Assembly (NCBI GenBank): GCA_025210485.1
Contig: JAOARN010000003.1
Location: 62,001 to 126,000 of the forward strand
Direction of reading: 5' to 3'
Origin: Marinifilaceae bacterium
GTDB lineage: Bacteria > Bacteroidota > Bacteroidia > Bacteroidales > Marinifilaceae
DNA: 64,000 nt
Shown piece after piece: positions 45,780 to 55,024 of this stretch. The translations under genes and the position numbers were made by a program. The notes under the pieces are model-generated. The model was not told the DNA's origin and made no database searches. It worked only from the letters and a program-made list of their open reading frames with translations. Every line of letters starts with the position of its first letter. The first letter of the stretch is position 1.

Positions 45780-45859
45780 GTATAATATTGTTGAACATTT
45801 TATTATGTAATTGCAGAAAGTTCTAATTGAATATTTCTGAAATATAAATACGATTCGAT

Positions 45860-45885
45860 AAGGCAAGAGTTTTCTTGCCTTTTTT
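45860..45885 (+). terminator. Flavodoxin terminator
   Basis: An 8-bp stem AAGGCAAG/CTTGCCTT (45860-45867 with 45874-45881), a 6-base loop and a T-run, about 80 bases after the stop. Confidence 0.85.
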
Positions 45886-45943
45886 TATAGAAAAATAGCC
45901 CCAATAATAAAGGAGCTATTTATGATTATATTGATTTGTTTTT

Positions 45944-48421
45944 TTATTTTTCAGTTTTCTTAGCTGCTGTTTTTTTCGTTGTTACTTTCTTCGCAGTTGT
46001 CTTTTTTGTAGTTGTTTTTTTCGTTGCTGCCTTTTTTGTTGTTGCTTTCTTTGCAGTAGTTTTCTTGGCAGTAGTTTTTTTTGCTACAGTTTTTTTTGTT
46101 GTTTTCTTCTTGGAGCCTGATTCTTTAATTATTTTCAGGCAATCTTCGTATGATAAAGCTTTAGGGTCTTCTATATCCTTTGCTAATCTATAATTTTCTT
46201 TATTGTATGAAATATAAGGTCCCCATCTTCCATTTAAGATTTGCATTGCTTCATCTTCTTCGAAAGCTTTAATGAATTTTTGTCTATCTTTTTCTCTTTT
46301 CTCCTCAATTAATACGATAGCTCTACCCAGTTCAATAGTCATAGGGTCATCAACATCTTTTTTAAGAGAAGCGAATTTACCATCATGTCTAACGTAAGGT
46401 CCAAATCTACCAATAGCAACCACTACCTTTTTATCTTCATAAAGACCTAAGTCACGAGGAAGTTTGAATAGTTCTAATGCTTCTTCAAGACTTATAGATT
46501 CAATATGTTGACCTTTTCTTAAACCTGCAAATTTAGGTTTTTCAGCCTCTTCGTTATCCGATGTTTCACCAAGTTGAGCCATAGGTCCATATCTTCCGAT
46601 TCTAACAAGTACAACTTTTCCAGTTTTTGGATCATTACCAAGAATTCTTTCTCCTGTTTCCCTTTCCGAGTTTTCTATTGTTTCTTCAACGTTTTGATGA
46701 AAAGGATTATAGAATTCACCAATCATATTTTGCCAAATGACATTTCCGATTGCAATATCATCAAATTGTTTCTCAACGTCAGCAGTGAAATTGTAGTTCA
46801 TGATATCCTCAAAATGTTTATTCAAGAAATCAGTTACAACCATGCCTATATCAGTAGGGAAAAGTTTCTTATTTTCAGCACCTGTGTTTTGAGTTTTTAT
46901 TTCCTCAATTATTTCATCAGATTTAAGTCTTATTTCCTCGTAATTTCTTTTTACACCATCTCTGGATTCTTTAATAACATATCCCCTGTTTTGGACAGTT
47001 GTAATAGTTGGAGCATAGGTTGATGGTCTGCCGATTCCCAGATCTTCAAGTTTTTTTACCAAACTAGCTTCCGAAAAACGAGGTGGTTTGTTCGTAAAGC
47101 TTTGAACAGCTTTGATAAGATCTCTGTTAACAACTTGTCCCACATCAACTTTTGGCAGTAAACCTTGTTGTTCCGAATCATTTTCATCCTCTGTGGATTC
47201 GATATAAACTTTAAGGAATCCGTCAAATTTTACAATTTCACCACTTGCAATGAATTCTCTTTCCGATTCAGAGATAGATATTTTGATATTTGTTTTTTCC
47301 AGCTCTGCATCAGCCATTTGTGAAGCAAGAGTTCTTTTCCATATTAAAGAATAAAGTCTTCTTTCATTAGATTCTCCATCGACTTCATTTTTATTCATAT
47401 AGGTTGGCCTGATTGCCTCATGGGCCTCTTGAGCTCCTTTTTGCTTTGTTTGATATCTTCTTTCTTTTACATACTCTTCTCCATGAGCATCAATAATTGC
47501 TTTTTTAGCAGCAGCGATTGCCGATTCTGCAAGATTAACAGAGTCTGTTCTCATATATGTGATATGCCCTGCTTCGTATAGCCTTTGAGCTACGGCCATG
47601 GTTTGTGAAACCGAAAAGCCTAATTTTCTAGAGGCTTCCTGCTGTAAAGTTGAAGTAGTGAAAGGTGCAGCAGGTCTTCTTTTTAGAGGTTTTTTCTCAA
47701 CTTCCCTAATTTTAAATTTCGATTTTTTACATGCCTCAAGCAGTTCGATAGCTGATTTTTTATCTTCTATACGTTTATTTAATTCAGCATGAAGAACAGT
47801 TTTCTTTTTTGTTGAACTAAAAGAAAAATCACCAGTAAACCTGTAGTTATCGGTTGGAATAAATGACATTATTTCGCGTTCACGCTCAACTAGTAGGCGA
47901 ACAGCAACAGATTGAACTCTACCAGCAGAAAGCTGAGGTTTTACTTTTCTCCAAAGTACAGGAGATATTTCAAAGCCTACCAATCTATCAAGAATTCTTC
48001 TTGCTTGTTGTGCATTAACCAAATTGATGTCTATTTCCCTAGGATTTTCTATAGCTCTAAGAATAGCTTCTTTCGTAATTTCGTGGAAAACAATTCGTTT
48101 AGTATTGCCTGGGTTAAGTTTAAGCACTTCGTATAGATGCCATGCAATAGCTTCTCCTTCGCGGTCTTCATCGGATGCTAACCATACAGTTTTAGCTTGT
48201 TTAGCCAATTTTTTAAGCTCCGTGACTACTTTCTTTTTGTCTTCAGATACTATGTATTTTGGAGTGAAGTTATTTTTAATATCAATTCCAAAGTCCTTCT
48301 TTTCTAAATCACGTATATGACCAAAACTTGAAGTAACTATATAATCCTTTCCTAAAAACTTTTCTATAGTCTTGGCTTTGGCCGGTGACTCGACAATTAC
48401 TAAATTATCTATCATTTGCAT
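45944..48421 (-). CDS. topA: DNA topoisomerase I with Lys-rich pentad tail
   Basis: 825 residues. Toprim motif Val-Ile-Val-Glu-Ser-Pro-Ala-Lys-Ala-Lys and Asp-Glu-Asp-Arg-Glu-Gly-Glu-Ala-Ile-Ala-Trp-His are at the N-terminus. The catalytic Tyr is in Gly-His-Ile-Thr-Tyr-Met-Arg-Thr-Asp-Ser, and three C-terminal topoisomerase repeats have Gly-Arg-x-Gly-Pro-Tyr/Met. It relaxes negative supercoils through a 5'-phosphotyrosine intermediate. Instead of Cys4 zinc fingers it ends with residues ~771-825, a tail of nine five-residue units ending in Lys-Lys (Thr/Ala/Val-x-x-Lys-Lys), histone H1-like and likely DNA-binding. A second ATG two codons in (48415) is also possible. Confidence 0.96.
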   Translation of the reverse strand: MQMIDNLVIVESPAKAKTIEKFLGKDYIVTSSFGHIRDLEKKDFGIDIKNNFTPKYIVSEDKKKVVTELKKLAKQAKTVWLASDEDREGEAIAWHLYEVLKLNPGNTKRIVFHEITKEAILRAIENPREIDINLVNAQQARRILDRLVGFEISPVLWRKVKPQLSAGRVQSVAVRLLVEREREIMSFIPTDNYRFTGDFSFSSTKKKTVLHAELNKRIEDKKSAIELLEACKKSKFKIREVEKKPLKRRPAAPFTTSTLQQEASRKLGFSVSQTMAVAQRLYEAGHITYMRTDSVNLAESAIAAAKKAIIDAHGEEYVKERRYQTKQKGAQEAHEAIRPTYMNKNEVDGESNERRLYSLIWKRTLASQMADAELEKTNIKISISESEREFIASGEIVKFDGFLKVYIESTEDENDSEQQGLLPKVDVGQVVNRDLIKAVQSFTNKPPRFSEASLVKKLEDLGIGRPSTYAPTITTVQNRGYVIKESRDGVKRNYEEIRLKSDEIIEEIKTQNTGAENKKLFPTDIGMVVTDFLNKHFEDIMNYNFTADVEKQFDDIAIGNVIWQNMIGEFYNPFHQNVEETIENSERETGERILGNDPKTGKVVLVRIGRYGPMAQLGETSDNEEAEKPKFAGLRKGQHIESISLEEALELFKLPRDLGLYEDKKVVVAIGRFGPYVRHDGKFASLKKDVDDPMTIELGRAIVLIEEKREKDRQKFIKAFEEDEAMQILNGRWGPYISYNKENYRLAKDIEDPKALSYEDCLKIIKESGSKKKTTKKTVAKKTTAKKTTAKKATTKKAATKKTTTKKTTAKKVTTKKTAAKKTEK

Positions 48422-48742
48422 TCCATTAATTAGCCTGAAAAATTTAAAATAGTTTTGATAATAGATTAAAACTAATTATCAAAAAATACCTTTTAACTAA
48501 TCCAATATGTTTATAATTAATAAATTTGTTACATCTAGGTTCAGATGTTGAAAATAAAATATGGGATCTAATCTTTCTAAATTATTTACGAACCGTAAAT
48601 TTATAATAAAATTATTATAGAAAAAAAGCTTTTCTTGTTGATTCTCGAAATTATGATTTATTTTAGCCGATTATATCTATGATAAGCAATCAGTTAGAGT
48701 CTTGTAGTTTTTCTATCTTACAATATTGGATATTGTATATGA
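48422..48742. other. 321-bp noncoding stretch between topA and a membrane protein gene
   Basis: AT-rich without coding potential. A TAAATTTG at 48521-48528 on the + strand resembles a -7 element, but no + strand gene follows and no -33 is visible. The minus-strand topA promoter must lie here; it is not resolved. Confidence 0.3.
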
Positions 48743-49372
48743 TTAAAATCTAATAAAAATACTAATCAAGACCATTGTTGCTAACGCCCCATTAAGAAAA
48801 CCAAATCCAATTTGGAATAAATTGTGCTTCCCTTCATACATTATAATCGAACCAGTAACTCCTGATATTAAAAGTATTAAACAGATAAAACTAAAATTGT
48901 ATACTTCAAAAATAAAAGAGAAGAATAAGGTAAATCCAAAGAGTGCCCCAAGAGATATCATTCTGATGCTAATATTCCATATCTTTTTTAATAGTCCTGA
49001 GGACAAACAAATTATTGAACTCGATATCAGAAAGGATGAATATATCTTAATTACTGTTGGCAATCGCAGAGACAAGATAAAGCATATTATGAAAAAAATA
49101 GAACATATAAGTTGGATATAAATTTTCTTATTCGTATTCAGTTGAAATTTGATTTTATTGTTGTACTCATTGAATGAAATAAATAAAATAATAACAGCAA
49201 TTGGTAGAATTGTAGTACTTAAAAAGCTAATCAAATAAATAAAACTCTTGAATGCAGAGGGTAGAAAACTTAAGTAGGTGTTTGAATTAAAAATTATATA
49301 TGCAACATATGTTGTTATTAATAATGGACTTGTCAGTGTCTTAGCAAGCTTTCTAAGTATTGTTAGACTCAT
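48743..49372 (-). CDS. Multi-pass membrane protein of unknown function (209 aa)
   Basis: 209 residues, about six to seven hydrophobic helices filling nearly the whole protein, with a short cytoplasmic-like loop (Asn-Glu-Tyr-Asn-Asn-Lys-Ile-Lys) near residue 70. The opening Lys-Thr-Leu-Thr-Ser-Pro-Leu-Leu and the final Gly-Phe-Leu-Asn-Gly-Ala are the most distinctive segments. The layout recalls PAP2-like proteins lacking clear catalytic His/Arg motifs, but I cannot assign it. It stands alone, divergent from purD. Confidence 0.7.
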   Translation of the reverse strand: MSLTILRKLAKTLTSPLLITTYVAYIIFNSNTYLSFLPSAFKSFIYLISFLSTTILPIAVIILFISFNEYNNKIKFQLNTNKKIYIQLICSIFFIICFILSLRLPTVIKIYSSFLISSSIICLSSGLLKKIWNISIRMISLGALFGFTLFFSFIFEVYNFSFICLILLISGVTGSIIMYEGKHNLFQIGFGFLNGALATMVLISIFIRF

Positions 49373-49538
49373 TGTTATGGATTTTAAATTTTACGGTAGA
49401 TTACAAATTTAATCATTTCCAGAAATATACAAGACTATAACTAAATCTAGTGTATTTTCATAAAAATTGTATTTATTAAGATTATTGAAAATTAATCTCA
49501 AACTATTGCATTAATTAGATAAAAAGAATTAATCTTAA

Positions 49539-49546
49539 TAAATTTG
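49539..49546 (+). promoter_or_regulatory. Probable -7 element of purD
   Basis: TAAATTTG fits TAnnTTTG, 41 bases upstream of the purD ATG; a matching -33 is not seen. Confidence 0.4.
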
Positions 49547-49587
49547 TCATAAATTTATATTTAATTATTACACATAATCTTAAAGCA

Positions 49588-50859
49588 ATGAATATTCTTT
49601 TATTGGGATCGGGAGGAAGAGAGCACGCTTTCGCCTATAAAATTGCCCAAAGTGATAAAACAAGCAAATTATATATAGCACCAGGTAATGCTGGAACATC
49701 AAGCTGTGGCGAAAATGTATCAATAAATTCAAATGATTTTATTGAGGTGAAAAACTTCTCTTTATCAAACGATATTGATATGTTGGTTGTGGGTCCTGAA
49801 GATCCGCTTGTTAATGGTATTGCAGATTTCTTTGCTGAGGATAAAGACCTTAAGGATATTATGCTAGTAGGTCCTAAAAAATTAGGAGCAACTCTTGAGG
49901 GTAGTAAAGATTTTGCAAAGGATTTCTTGAACAAACACAATATTCCAACGGCTAGACATAAAAGTATTAGTATAGAAAATATTCAAGAGGGTTTTGACTT
50001 TTTAGATGATTTACAAGCGCCATATGTTCTTAAAGCTGACGGCTTAGCAGCAGGAAAAGGAGTGTTAATTATCGACAATGTCGATGAGGCTAAAACTTCG
50101 CTTAAGGATATGTTGAATGGTCAATTTGGAGATGCTGGTAATACTGTAGTTATCGAGGAATTTTTAAAAGGAATTGAACTTTCAGTTTTTGTTGTAACAG
50201 ATGGAAGAGATTATAAAATTCTTGGTGCAGCGAAAGATTATAAGCGTATTGGTGAAAATGATACTGGTCTAAATACTGGCGGAATGGGTGCTGTTTCTCC
50301 TGTACCATTTGCTGATAAGGACTTTATGGATAAGGTGGAAAAACAAGTGGTAATTCCTACTGTAAAGGGATTTGAAAAGGATGGTATCGATTATAAGGGC
50401 TTTGTGTTTATTGGATTGATGAACATGAATGGAAATCCATATGTTATTGAATATAATGTTAGAATGGGCGATCCTGAAACAGAGGTAATATTTCCTAGAA
50501 TAAAATCTGATGTAGTTGAATTATTTGAAGCTATTTCAACACAGAATTTATCAAACTATTCTATTGATATTGATGAAAGAACAGTGACTACAGTAATGCT
50601 TGTTTCTGGTGGATATCCTGAGGCATACCAAAAGGATAAGGAAATAACTGGGATAGAGGATTGCCAAGACTGTATTGTATTTCATGCTGGTACAAAGAAA
50701 AATGAATCAAAAATTGAAACAGCGGGAGGACGAGTGATTGCTGTTTCCGCTTTCGGTAAGGATATAAAAGAGGCTTTAAAATTATCTTATCTTAATGCTG
50801 ATAAAATTAATTTTGAAGGAAAATACTTACGAACAGATATAGGTTTAGATCTACTTTAA
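49588..50859 (+). CDS. purD: Phosphoribosylamine-glycine ligase PurD
   Basis: 423 residues, the normal length. It has Leu-Leu-Gly-Ser-Gly-Gly-Arg-Glu-His-Ala, Gly-Asn-Ala-Gly-Thr, an ATP-grasp core (Lys-Ala-Asp-Gly-Leu-Ala-Ala-Gly-Lys-Gly-Val), Asn-Thr-Gly-Gly-Met-Gly-Ala-x-Ser-Pro, and Asn-Val-Arg-Met-Gly-Asp-Pro-Glu-Thr-Glu. It catalyses the second step of de novo purine synthesis. purE lies about 6 kb away, so the pathway genes are scattered, as usual in this phylum. It ends with a strong terminator. Confidence 0.97.
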   Translation: MNILLLGSGGREHAFAYKIAQSDKTSKLYIAPGNAGTSSCGENVSINSNDFIEVKNFSLSNDIDMLVVGPEDPLVNGIADFFAEDKDLKDIMLVGPKKLGATLEGSKDFAKDFLNKHNIPTARHKSISIENIQEGFDFLDDLQAPYVLKADGLAAGKGVLIIDNVDEAKTSLKDMLNGQFGDAGNTVVIEEFLKGIELSVFVVTDGRDYKILGAAKDYKRIGENDTGLNTGGMGAVSPVPFADKDFMDKVEKQVVIPTVKGFEKDGIDYKGFVFIGLMNMNGNPYVIEYNVRMGDPETEVIFPRIKSDVVELFEAISTQNLSNYSIDIDERTVTTVMLVSGGYPEAYQKDKEITGIEDCQDCIVFHAGTKKNESKIETAGGRVIAVSAFGKDIKEALKLSYLNADKINFEGKYLRTDIGLDLL

Positions 50860-50865
50860 ATATAT

Positions 50866-50900
50866 CAAAAAAAGCTTGTCGATTAGACAAGCTTTTTTTG
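50866..50900. terminator. Bidirectional terminator between purD and the ArsR gene
   Basis: A 15-bp stem (50866-50880 with 50886-50900), a 5-base loop, and A and T runs on opposite arms. It serves the convergent purD and minus-strand regulator genes. Confidence 0.93.
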
Positions 50901-50924
50901 TGTTTTTTAAATAATGCTAAGATG

Positions 50925-51221
50925 TTAATCTGTGCAACTATTAATACATTCGATTATACTACTAAGTCTACAGTGTTTTAATGAGTAGTATGTATTTTTT
51001 CCATCTCTTTTGGATTGTAACACACCTTTATCTTTTAGTATTCCAAGATGATGTGAAGTTGTTGACTGCTCGATTTCTAATAGTTCGTGAATCTCGGTTA
51101 CAGTTAACTCTCTACCATCCTCCAGATATCCCAAAATCGCAATTCTCAAAGGGTGAGCAATTGCTTTTAGCATATTAGCCGCCATTTCTAATTTTTCTGG
51201 ATTTAAATCTTTGGTTTTCAT
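50925..51221 (-). CDS. ArsR-family winged-helix regulator
   Basis: 98 residues with the ArsR/SmtB fold: Leu-Lys-Ala-Ile-Ala-His-Pro-Leu-Arg-Ile-Ala-Ile-Leu, the recognition helix Gln-Ser-Thr-Thr-Ser-His-His-Leu-Gly-Ile-Leu-Lys-Asp-Lys-Gly-Val, and the wing Arg-Asp-Gly-Lys-Asn-Thr-Tyr-Tyr-Ser-Leu. It lacks the classical ArsR Cys-Val-Cys metal site. Cysteines occur only at the C-terminal end (Lys-His-Cys, Ile-Glu-Cys, Ser-Cys), so it may respond to thiol or redox signals, or to nothing metal-related. The target is unknown; no operator or resistance gene is adjacent. Confidence 0.9.
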   Translation of the reverse strand: MKTKDLNPEKLEMAANMLKAIAHPLRIAILGYLEDGRELTVTEIHELLEIEQSTTSHHLGILKDKGVLQSKRDGKNTYYSLKHCRLSSIIECINSCTD

Positions 51222-51507
51222 TGCTTTTTTAATTTTTAAAATCTACCATTTGACAAGAAGATGAAATTCCTGTAATTATAAAATGATAAATATTAATCCA
51301 ATTATTTATCTATAATAGTAATGAATTAATCTAAAGATACCCTAAAGAATTTTCTATAGTTAAGGCATATTAAATTATTCTAATATGTGTGTGTCCTATT
51401 TTATATGCTGTTAAAAGTATTGTACAGTTCGGTTTTTTTGATAAATCATAAAGAAGTCAAATTTAACAAAACAAGATATATATTCAAATATTTAGATATC
51501 CAATAGT

Positions 51508-52602
51508 CTAGTTAAATCTAGCATTAACATTATTTTTCTTAATATAATCTTTGATTTTTTTATTAAAATCTTTCTTCTCTTCGAAAAGAAACTCCACCTC
51601 GATAGGTAGAGAGTAAGTGGATTTTTTAACCTCTTCATCCGAAATTAGATTTAACAATCGAGTCTCATCTTTTTCGGTTGTGATAATTATCTTTTTCGGA
51701 TTGTCTATTGTATTAAACTTATTTGAAATCTCAGAAATTTCAGCTTTCGTAAAATTATGATGATCTCCATAGTCGAAGACATGCAGTTTGCGAGCATATC
51801 GAGAAACATATTCTACTATCGATTTATTATTTGCTATTCCTGTTACTAGAACAATTTCGTAATCACCTTTTTTCCAGAACTCTCTATCTTCAATTCTTGA
51901 ATTATTTATCTTTATTGGTTGTAACTCTCCATAACTCATCTTTGTAAAGAATAATTTCTGATACGGCATTATCTCTAACTCTTTTGAGATAAGTCTCCTT
52001 TCTATAGGAGGTATATTATCAGGACATTTGCTAATGATAATCATATTTGCTCTGTCCTTATTCTTCCATGATTCTCTAAGATTTCCATATGGCAGTATTT
52101 TGTCTTTAGTAATCATTCTATTGTAATCAACTAATAGTATCGAAATACCAGGTTTAACCCATCTGTGTTGGTATGCGTCATCCAAAACTATACAATCAAG
52201 TTGTGGGAATTGGTGTGTTAGCTTTTCAATACCTCTTACTCTTTTCTCATCAACTGCTAATTCTATATTCGTGAACTTGCTTCTAATTTGAGCTGGTTCA
52301 TCACCTATTTTTTCAGCTGTAGAATTCTCATCTGATAAAATATAACCTTTTGTGCTTCTTTTGTATCCTCTACTCAGGCATGCAATATAAAATTCATCTT
52401 TCAAACTATTGATAAGGTATTCTGTGTGTGGTGTTTTTCCTGTGCCCCCTACAGTTATATTACCTACTGAAATAATAGGCGTATTAAATGATTTAGATTT
52501 AAAAACGTTTATGTCAAATAAAAAATTTCTAAAACTTGTAGCCATCCTAAAAAGTAAAGATAAAGGATAGAATAGAATTCTAAATTTGTTAGTGTTTTTC
52601 AT
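51508..52602 (-). CDS. lpxK: Tetraacyldisaccharide 4'-kinase
   Basis: 364 residues, family length. Its P-loop is Ser-Val-Gly-Asn-Ile-Thr-Val-Gly-Gly-Thr-Gly-Lys-Thr-Pro, followed by Ser-Arg-Gly-Tyr-Lys-Arg and Ile-Val-Leu-Asp-Asp-Ala-Tyr-Gln-His-Arg, all LpxK signatures. It phosphorylates the lipid A disaccharide at the inner face of the inner membrane, confirming an LPS-type outer membrane. The N-terminal hydrophobic helix is present. It stands alone on the minus strand, with about 290 noncoding bases on each side. Confidence 0.96.
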   Translation of the reverse strand: MKNTNKFRILFYPLSLLFRMATSFRNFLFDINVFKSKSFNTPIISVGNITVGGTGKTPHTEYLINSLKDEFYIACLSRGYKRSTKGYILSDENSTAEKIGDEPAQIRSKFTNIELAVDEKRVRGIEKLTHQFPQLDCIVLDDAYQHRWVKPGISILLVDYNRMITKDKILPYGNLRESWKNKDRANMIIISKCPDNIPPIERRLISKELEIMPYQKLFFTKMSYGELQPIKINNSRIEDREFWKKGDYEIVLVTGIANNKSIVEYVSRYARKLHVFDYGDHHNFTKAEISEISNKFNTIDNPKKIIITTEKDETRLLNLISDEEVKKSTYSLPIEVEFLFEEKKDFNKKIKDYIKKNNVNARFN

Positions 52603-52888
52603 ATATAGTTTAGAATATTTGTATGTTTTTGATTATGAGACTATTATTTTAATTATAATTAAAATAGTGGCAAATGTAGTATTTATGCTTATTTTATCCT
52701 AAGCTATCAATGATTAAAGCCTTATTTTTTGGAGTAATTATCTATTATTAAATTTAAGCATTCTAATAAATTTGATAAATGGAATTTATAGCCCAATATC
52801 TGCTAAAAATGACTATTTATACACGGTATGATATCTTAATATCAAGCTTGAGTCTCAATTTAACCGTTCAGGATCGAAAAATATAGAC

Positions 52889-53653
52889 TTATTCTATTTT
52901 AATCAGTACGCTGATTCCAAGATTTTTGTGTGTCTTATTTCTTATTTGGATCCAATTGTTTTTTCTGAGCTGCTTTTGAATTGCTTTATTTAGCATGCCG
53001 TGAGCAACTAGAATAGATGTGCCATTTTTATTACTTTCTTCAATTAGAAATTCACTCGCTTTCTTTGCTCTCAAAACTGCAGATTTTCTGCATTCGATAC
53101 CTTTACAATTAGCTCCCATCATCCAACCAATTCTACTAATTCCTTTATAGACAATCAAAGGCATGGGTATCAGTAATCCTACATCTATTATTTTTAATTC
53201 AAATTCTCGAAACAAACTATCTTTTTTGATTCTATTTCCATCTCCAAATATCTTTTTTGCTGTTTGATATGACCTATTTAGTGTCGAGCAATTGATATCC
53301 GCATCTTTAATCTGAGTTTGAATCATATTTTTATCAAAGTCTTGTATGTCAACTGTATTATAATCATTTTGATATTTAATAGCTTTTTTACGTGTGTAAA
53401 AGCCAGATTTTTTGACATCTGGCTTTGCGTGCCTCATAAGTATTATTTGATATACTTTTTTACCTTCTGCCGTATATCTTGACACTATACTATCAGCTAA
53501 AAAATTACATTTACTAATATGTTTATCTGAATTGATAAAATCTGAATACTGGGATATGCTTTTATCTAATTTTCTTGTGCTTGAGCATGAATACAGACCA
53601 AGCATTGTGCTTATTAGTGTGATAATTAAATAATTATATTTGTTCGTTTTCAT
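52889..53653 (-). CDS. Histidine-phosphatase-superfamily lipoprotein
   Basis: 254 residues. The lipoprotein signal ends Leu-Tyr-Ser-Cys-Ser-Ser. The phosphatase core begins with Ile-Leu-Met-Arg-His-Ala-Lys-Pro (near residue 75, catalytic His). It continues with Leu-Asn-Arg-Ser-Tyr-Gln-Thr-Ala, a Phe-Arg-Glu-Phe motif, and Leu-Val-Ala-His-Gly-Met-Leu-Asn (second His). The essential residues are present, so activity is plausible. The substrate is unknown; a periplasmic or outer-membrane location is inferred. Monocistronic. Confidence 0.85.
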   Translation of the reverse strand: MKTNKYNYLIITLISTMLGLYSCSSTRKLDKSISQYSDFINSDKHISKCNFLADSIVSRYTAEGKKVYQIILMRHAKPDVKKSGFYTRKKAIKYQNDYNTVDIQDFDKNMIQTQIKDADINCSTLNRSYQTAKKIFGDGNRIKKDSLFREFELKIIDVGLLIPMPLIVYKGISRIGWMMGANCKGIECRKSAVLRAKKASEFLIEESNKNGTSILVAHGMLNKAIQKQLRKNNWIQIRNKTHKNLGISVLIKIE

Positions 53654-53789
53654 TTGATTACTTAATTCTTTGATTTGTCAATAAAATTAAGCTATTTATT
53701 TTAAACTATTGATTTCTATTTGAATTTATAAATATAAAGGCATAAATTTATATAAACAGTTTTTTATTTTAATCTAAAACCCTGACATT

Positions 53790-53972
53790 ATGTTTTATAT
53801 TTATCTTGCAGCAATTGGGATTAATGAGGCTTTAATTGTATTGTTGATTATACTTGTTTTGTTTGGAGGGCGTAAAATTCCTGAATTGATGAAAGGATTG
53901 GGGAAAGGAATGAAGGAATTTAAAAATGCTACTACTGATGATGAAAGTATTAATTCTGAAAAAGAATCTTAA
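53790..53972 (+). CDS. tatA: Sec-independent translocase subunit TatA/TatE
   Basis: 60 residues: one membrane helix (~residues 8-24), Leu-Phe-Gly-Gly-Arg-Lys-Ile-Pro-Glu-Leu at the hinge, then an amphipathic helix Gly-Leu-Gly-Lys-Gly-Met-Lys-Glu-Phe and an acidic tail. This is the TatA pattern; it polymerises with TatC to move folded proteins across the inner membrane. No tatC is next to it. It has its own terminator. Confidence 0.94.
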   Translation: MFYIYLAAIGINEALIVLLIILVLFGGRKIPELMKGLGKGMKEFKNATTDDESINSEKES

Positions 53973-53975
53973 AAT

Positions 53976-54014
53976 AAAAAAGCGAGTAATTATCAAATAA
54001 TTCCTCGCTTTTTT
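53976..54014. terminator. Terminator shared by tatA and obg
   Basis: AAAAAAGCGAG pairs with CTCGCTTTTTT (53976-53986 with 54004-54014). The stem continues inward across one mismatch (AATTAT with ATAATT). It sits between the convergent gene ends. Confidence 0.88.
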
Positions 54015-54019
54015 ATTTT

Positions 54020-55009
54020 TTATGAATTTAGAGCATTCCAAATCATATCTTTTAGTTCCATTAGTCCTTTTTGAACGACTGATGAAATAAAAACATAAGG
54101 AACATCGGGTAAATCCATTTTAATTTCATCCATCAATTCTTCGTCTAGCATGTCCGACTTAGTGATGGCCAAAAGTCTTCTTTTGTCAAGAAGTTCTGGA
54201 TTATATTCCTTCAATTCATTTAGTAATATCTTGTATTCTTCATGTATATCTTTACTGTCAGCAGCTACCATAAAAAGTAATACTGAATTTCGCTCGATAT
54301 GTCTTAGAAATCTAAGTCCTAAACCTCTTCCAGTATGAGCACCTTCAATTATACCTGGAATATCAGCCATTACAAATGAGCGCTCATCTCTATAGGCAAC
54401 AATACCAAGATTAGGAACCAAGGTTGTGAAGTGATATTCTGCAATTTTTGGCTTAGCAGCCGAAACAACAGATAGTAAAGTAGATTTACCTACACTAGGG
54501 AATCCAACTAATCCAACATCTGCCAATACTTTAAGTTCAAGAATTACTGCTCTTTCTACTCTATCTCCACCAGGCTGAGCGTATCTTGGAGTCTGGTTTG
54601 TAGCTGTTTTGAAATTCCAATTTCCTAAGCCTCCTTGTCCTCCTTTTACTAGTACTTTTGACTCGTCATCTTGTGTGATATCAAAAATAACTTCTCCTGT
54701 TTCAGCATCTCTAGCAACTGTACCTACTGGCACTTCAATTACTCTATCCTCTCCGTCAAAACCTGTACTTCTACTTTTCGAACCATCTCCTCCGTCACCG
54801 GCAAAAACGTGTCTACTAAATTTAAGGTGAATCAAAGTCCAAAGTTGTGGATTTGCTTTTATGATGATATGTCCACCTCTACCGCCGTCACCACCATCGG
54901 GACCTCCTTTTGAGGTGAGTTTATCTCTATGTAAGTGTGTAGAACCTTTCCCTCCTGCTCCTGAACGGCAGAATATTTTTACATAATCTACAAAATTTGA
55001 TCCCGACAT
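54020..55009 (-). CDS. obg: GTPase Obg
   Basis: 329 residues. The Gly-rich Obg fold opens with [15 protein letters not shown], followed by [12 protein letters not shown]. The G domain has [10 protein letters not shown] (G1), Asp-Ile-Pro-Gly (G3) and Thr-Lys-Ser-Asp (G4). It has no long C-terminal extension. It is a ribosome-associated (50S assembly and stress) GTPase. It is third in an hpt-adk-obg operon, 15 bases after adk. Confidence 0.97.
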   Translation of the reverse strand: MSGSNFVDYVKIFCRSGAGGKGSTHLHRDKLTSKGGPDGGDGGRGGHIIIKANPQLWTLIHLKFSRHVFAGDGGDGSKSRSTGFDGEDRVIEVPVGTVARDAETGEVIFDITQDDESKVLVKGGQGGLGNWNFKTATNQTPRYAQPGGDRVERAVILELKVLADVGLVGFPSVGKSTLLSVVSAAKPKIAEYHFTTLVPNLGIVAYRDERSFVMADIPGIIEGAHTGRGLGLRFLRHIERNSVLLFMVAADSKDIHEEYKILLNELKEYNPELLDKRRLLAITKSDMLDEELMDEIKMDLPDVPYVFISSVVQKGLMELKDMIWNALNS

Positions 55010-55024
55010 AGTTTTATTTTTTAT

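Noticed and set aside
45936-46193. Phe/Val-rich plus-strand frame at the end of topA
   Set aside because: It is the reverse reading of the Lys-Lys pentad tail (AAA codons become TTT), not a membrane protein.
46574-47023. 149-residue plus-strand frame inside topA
   Set aside because: It is antisense to the conserved topoisomerase core.
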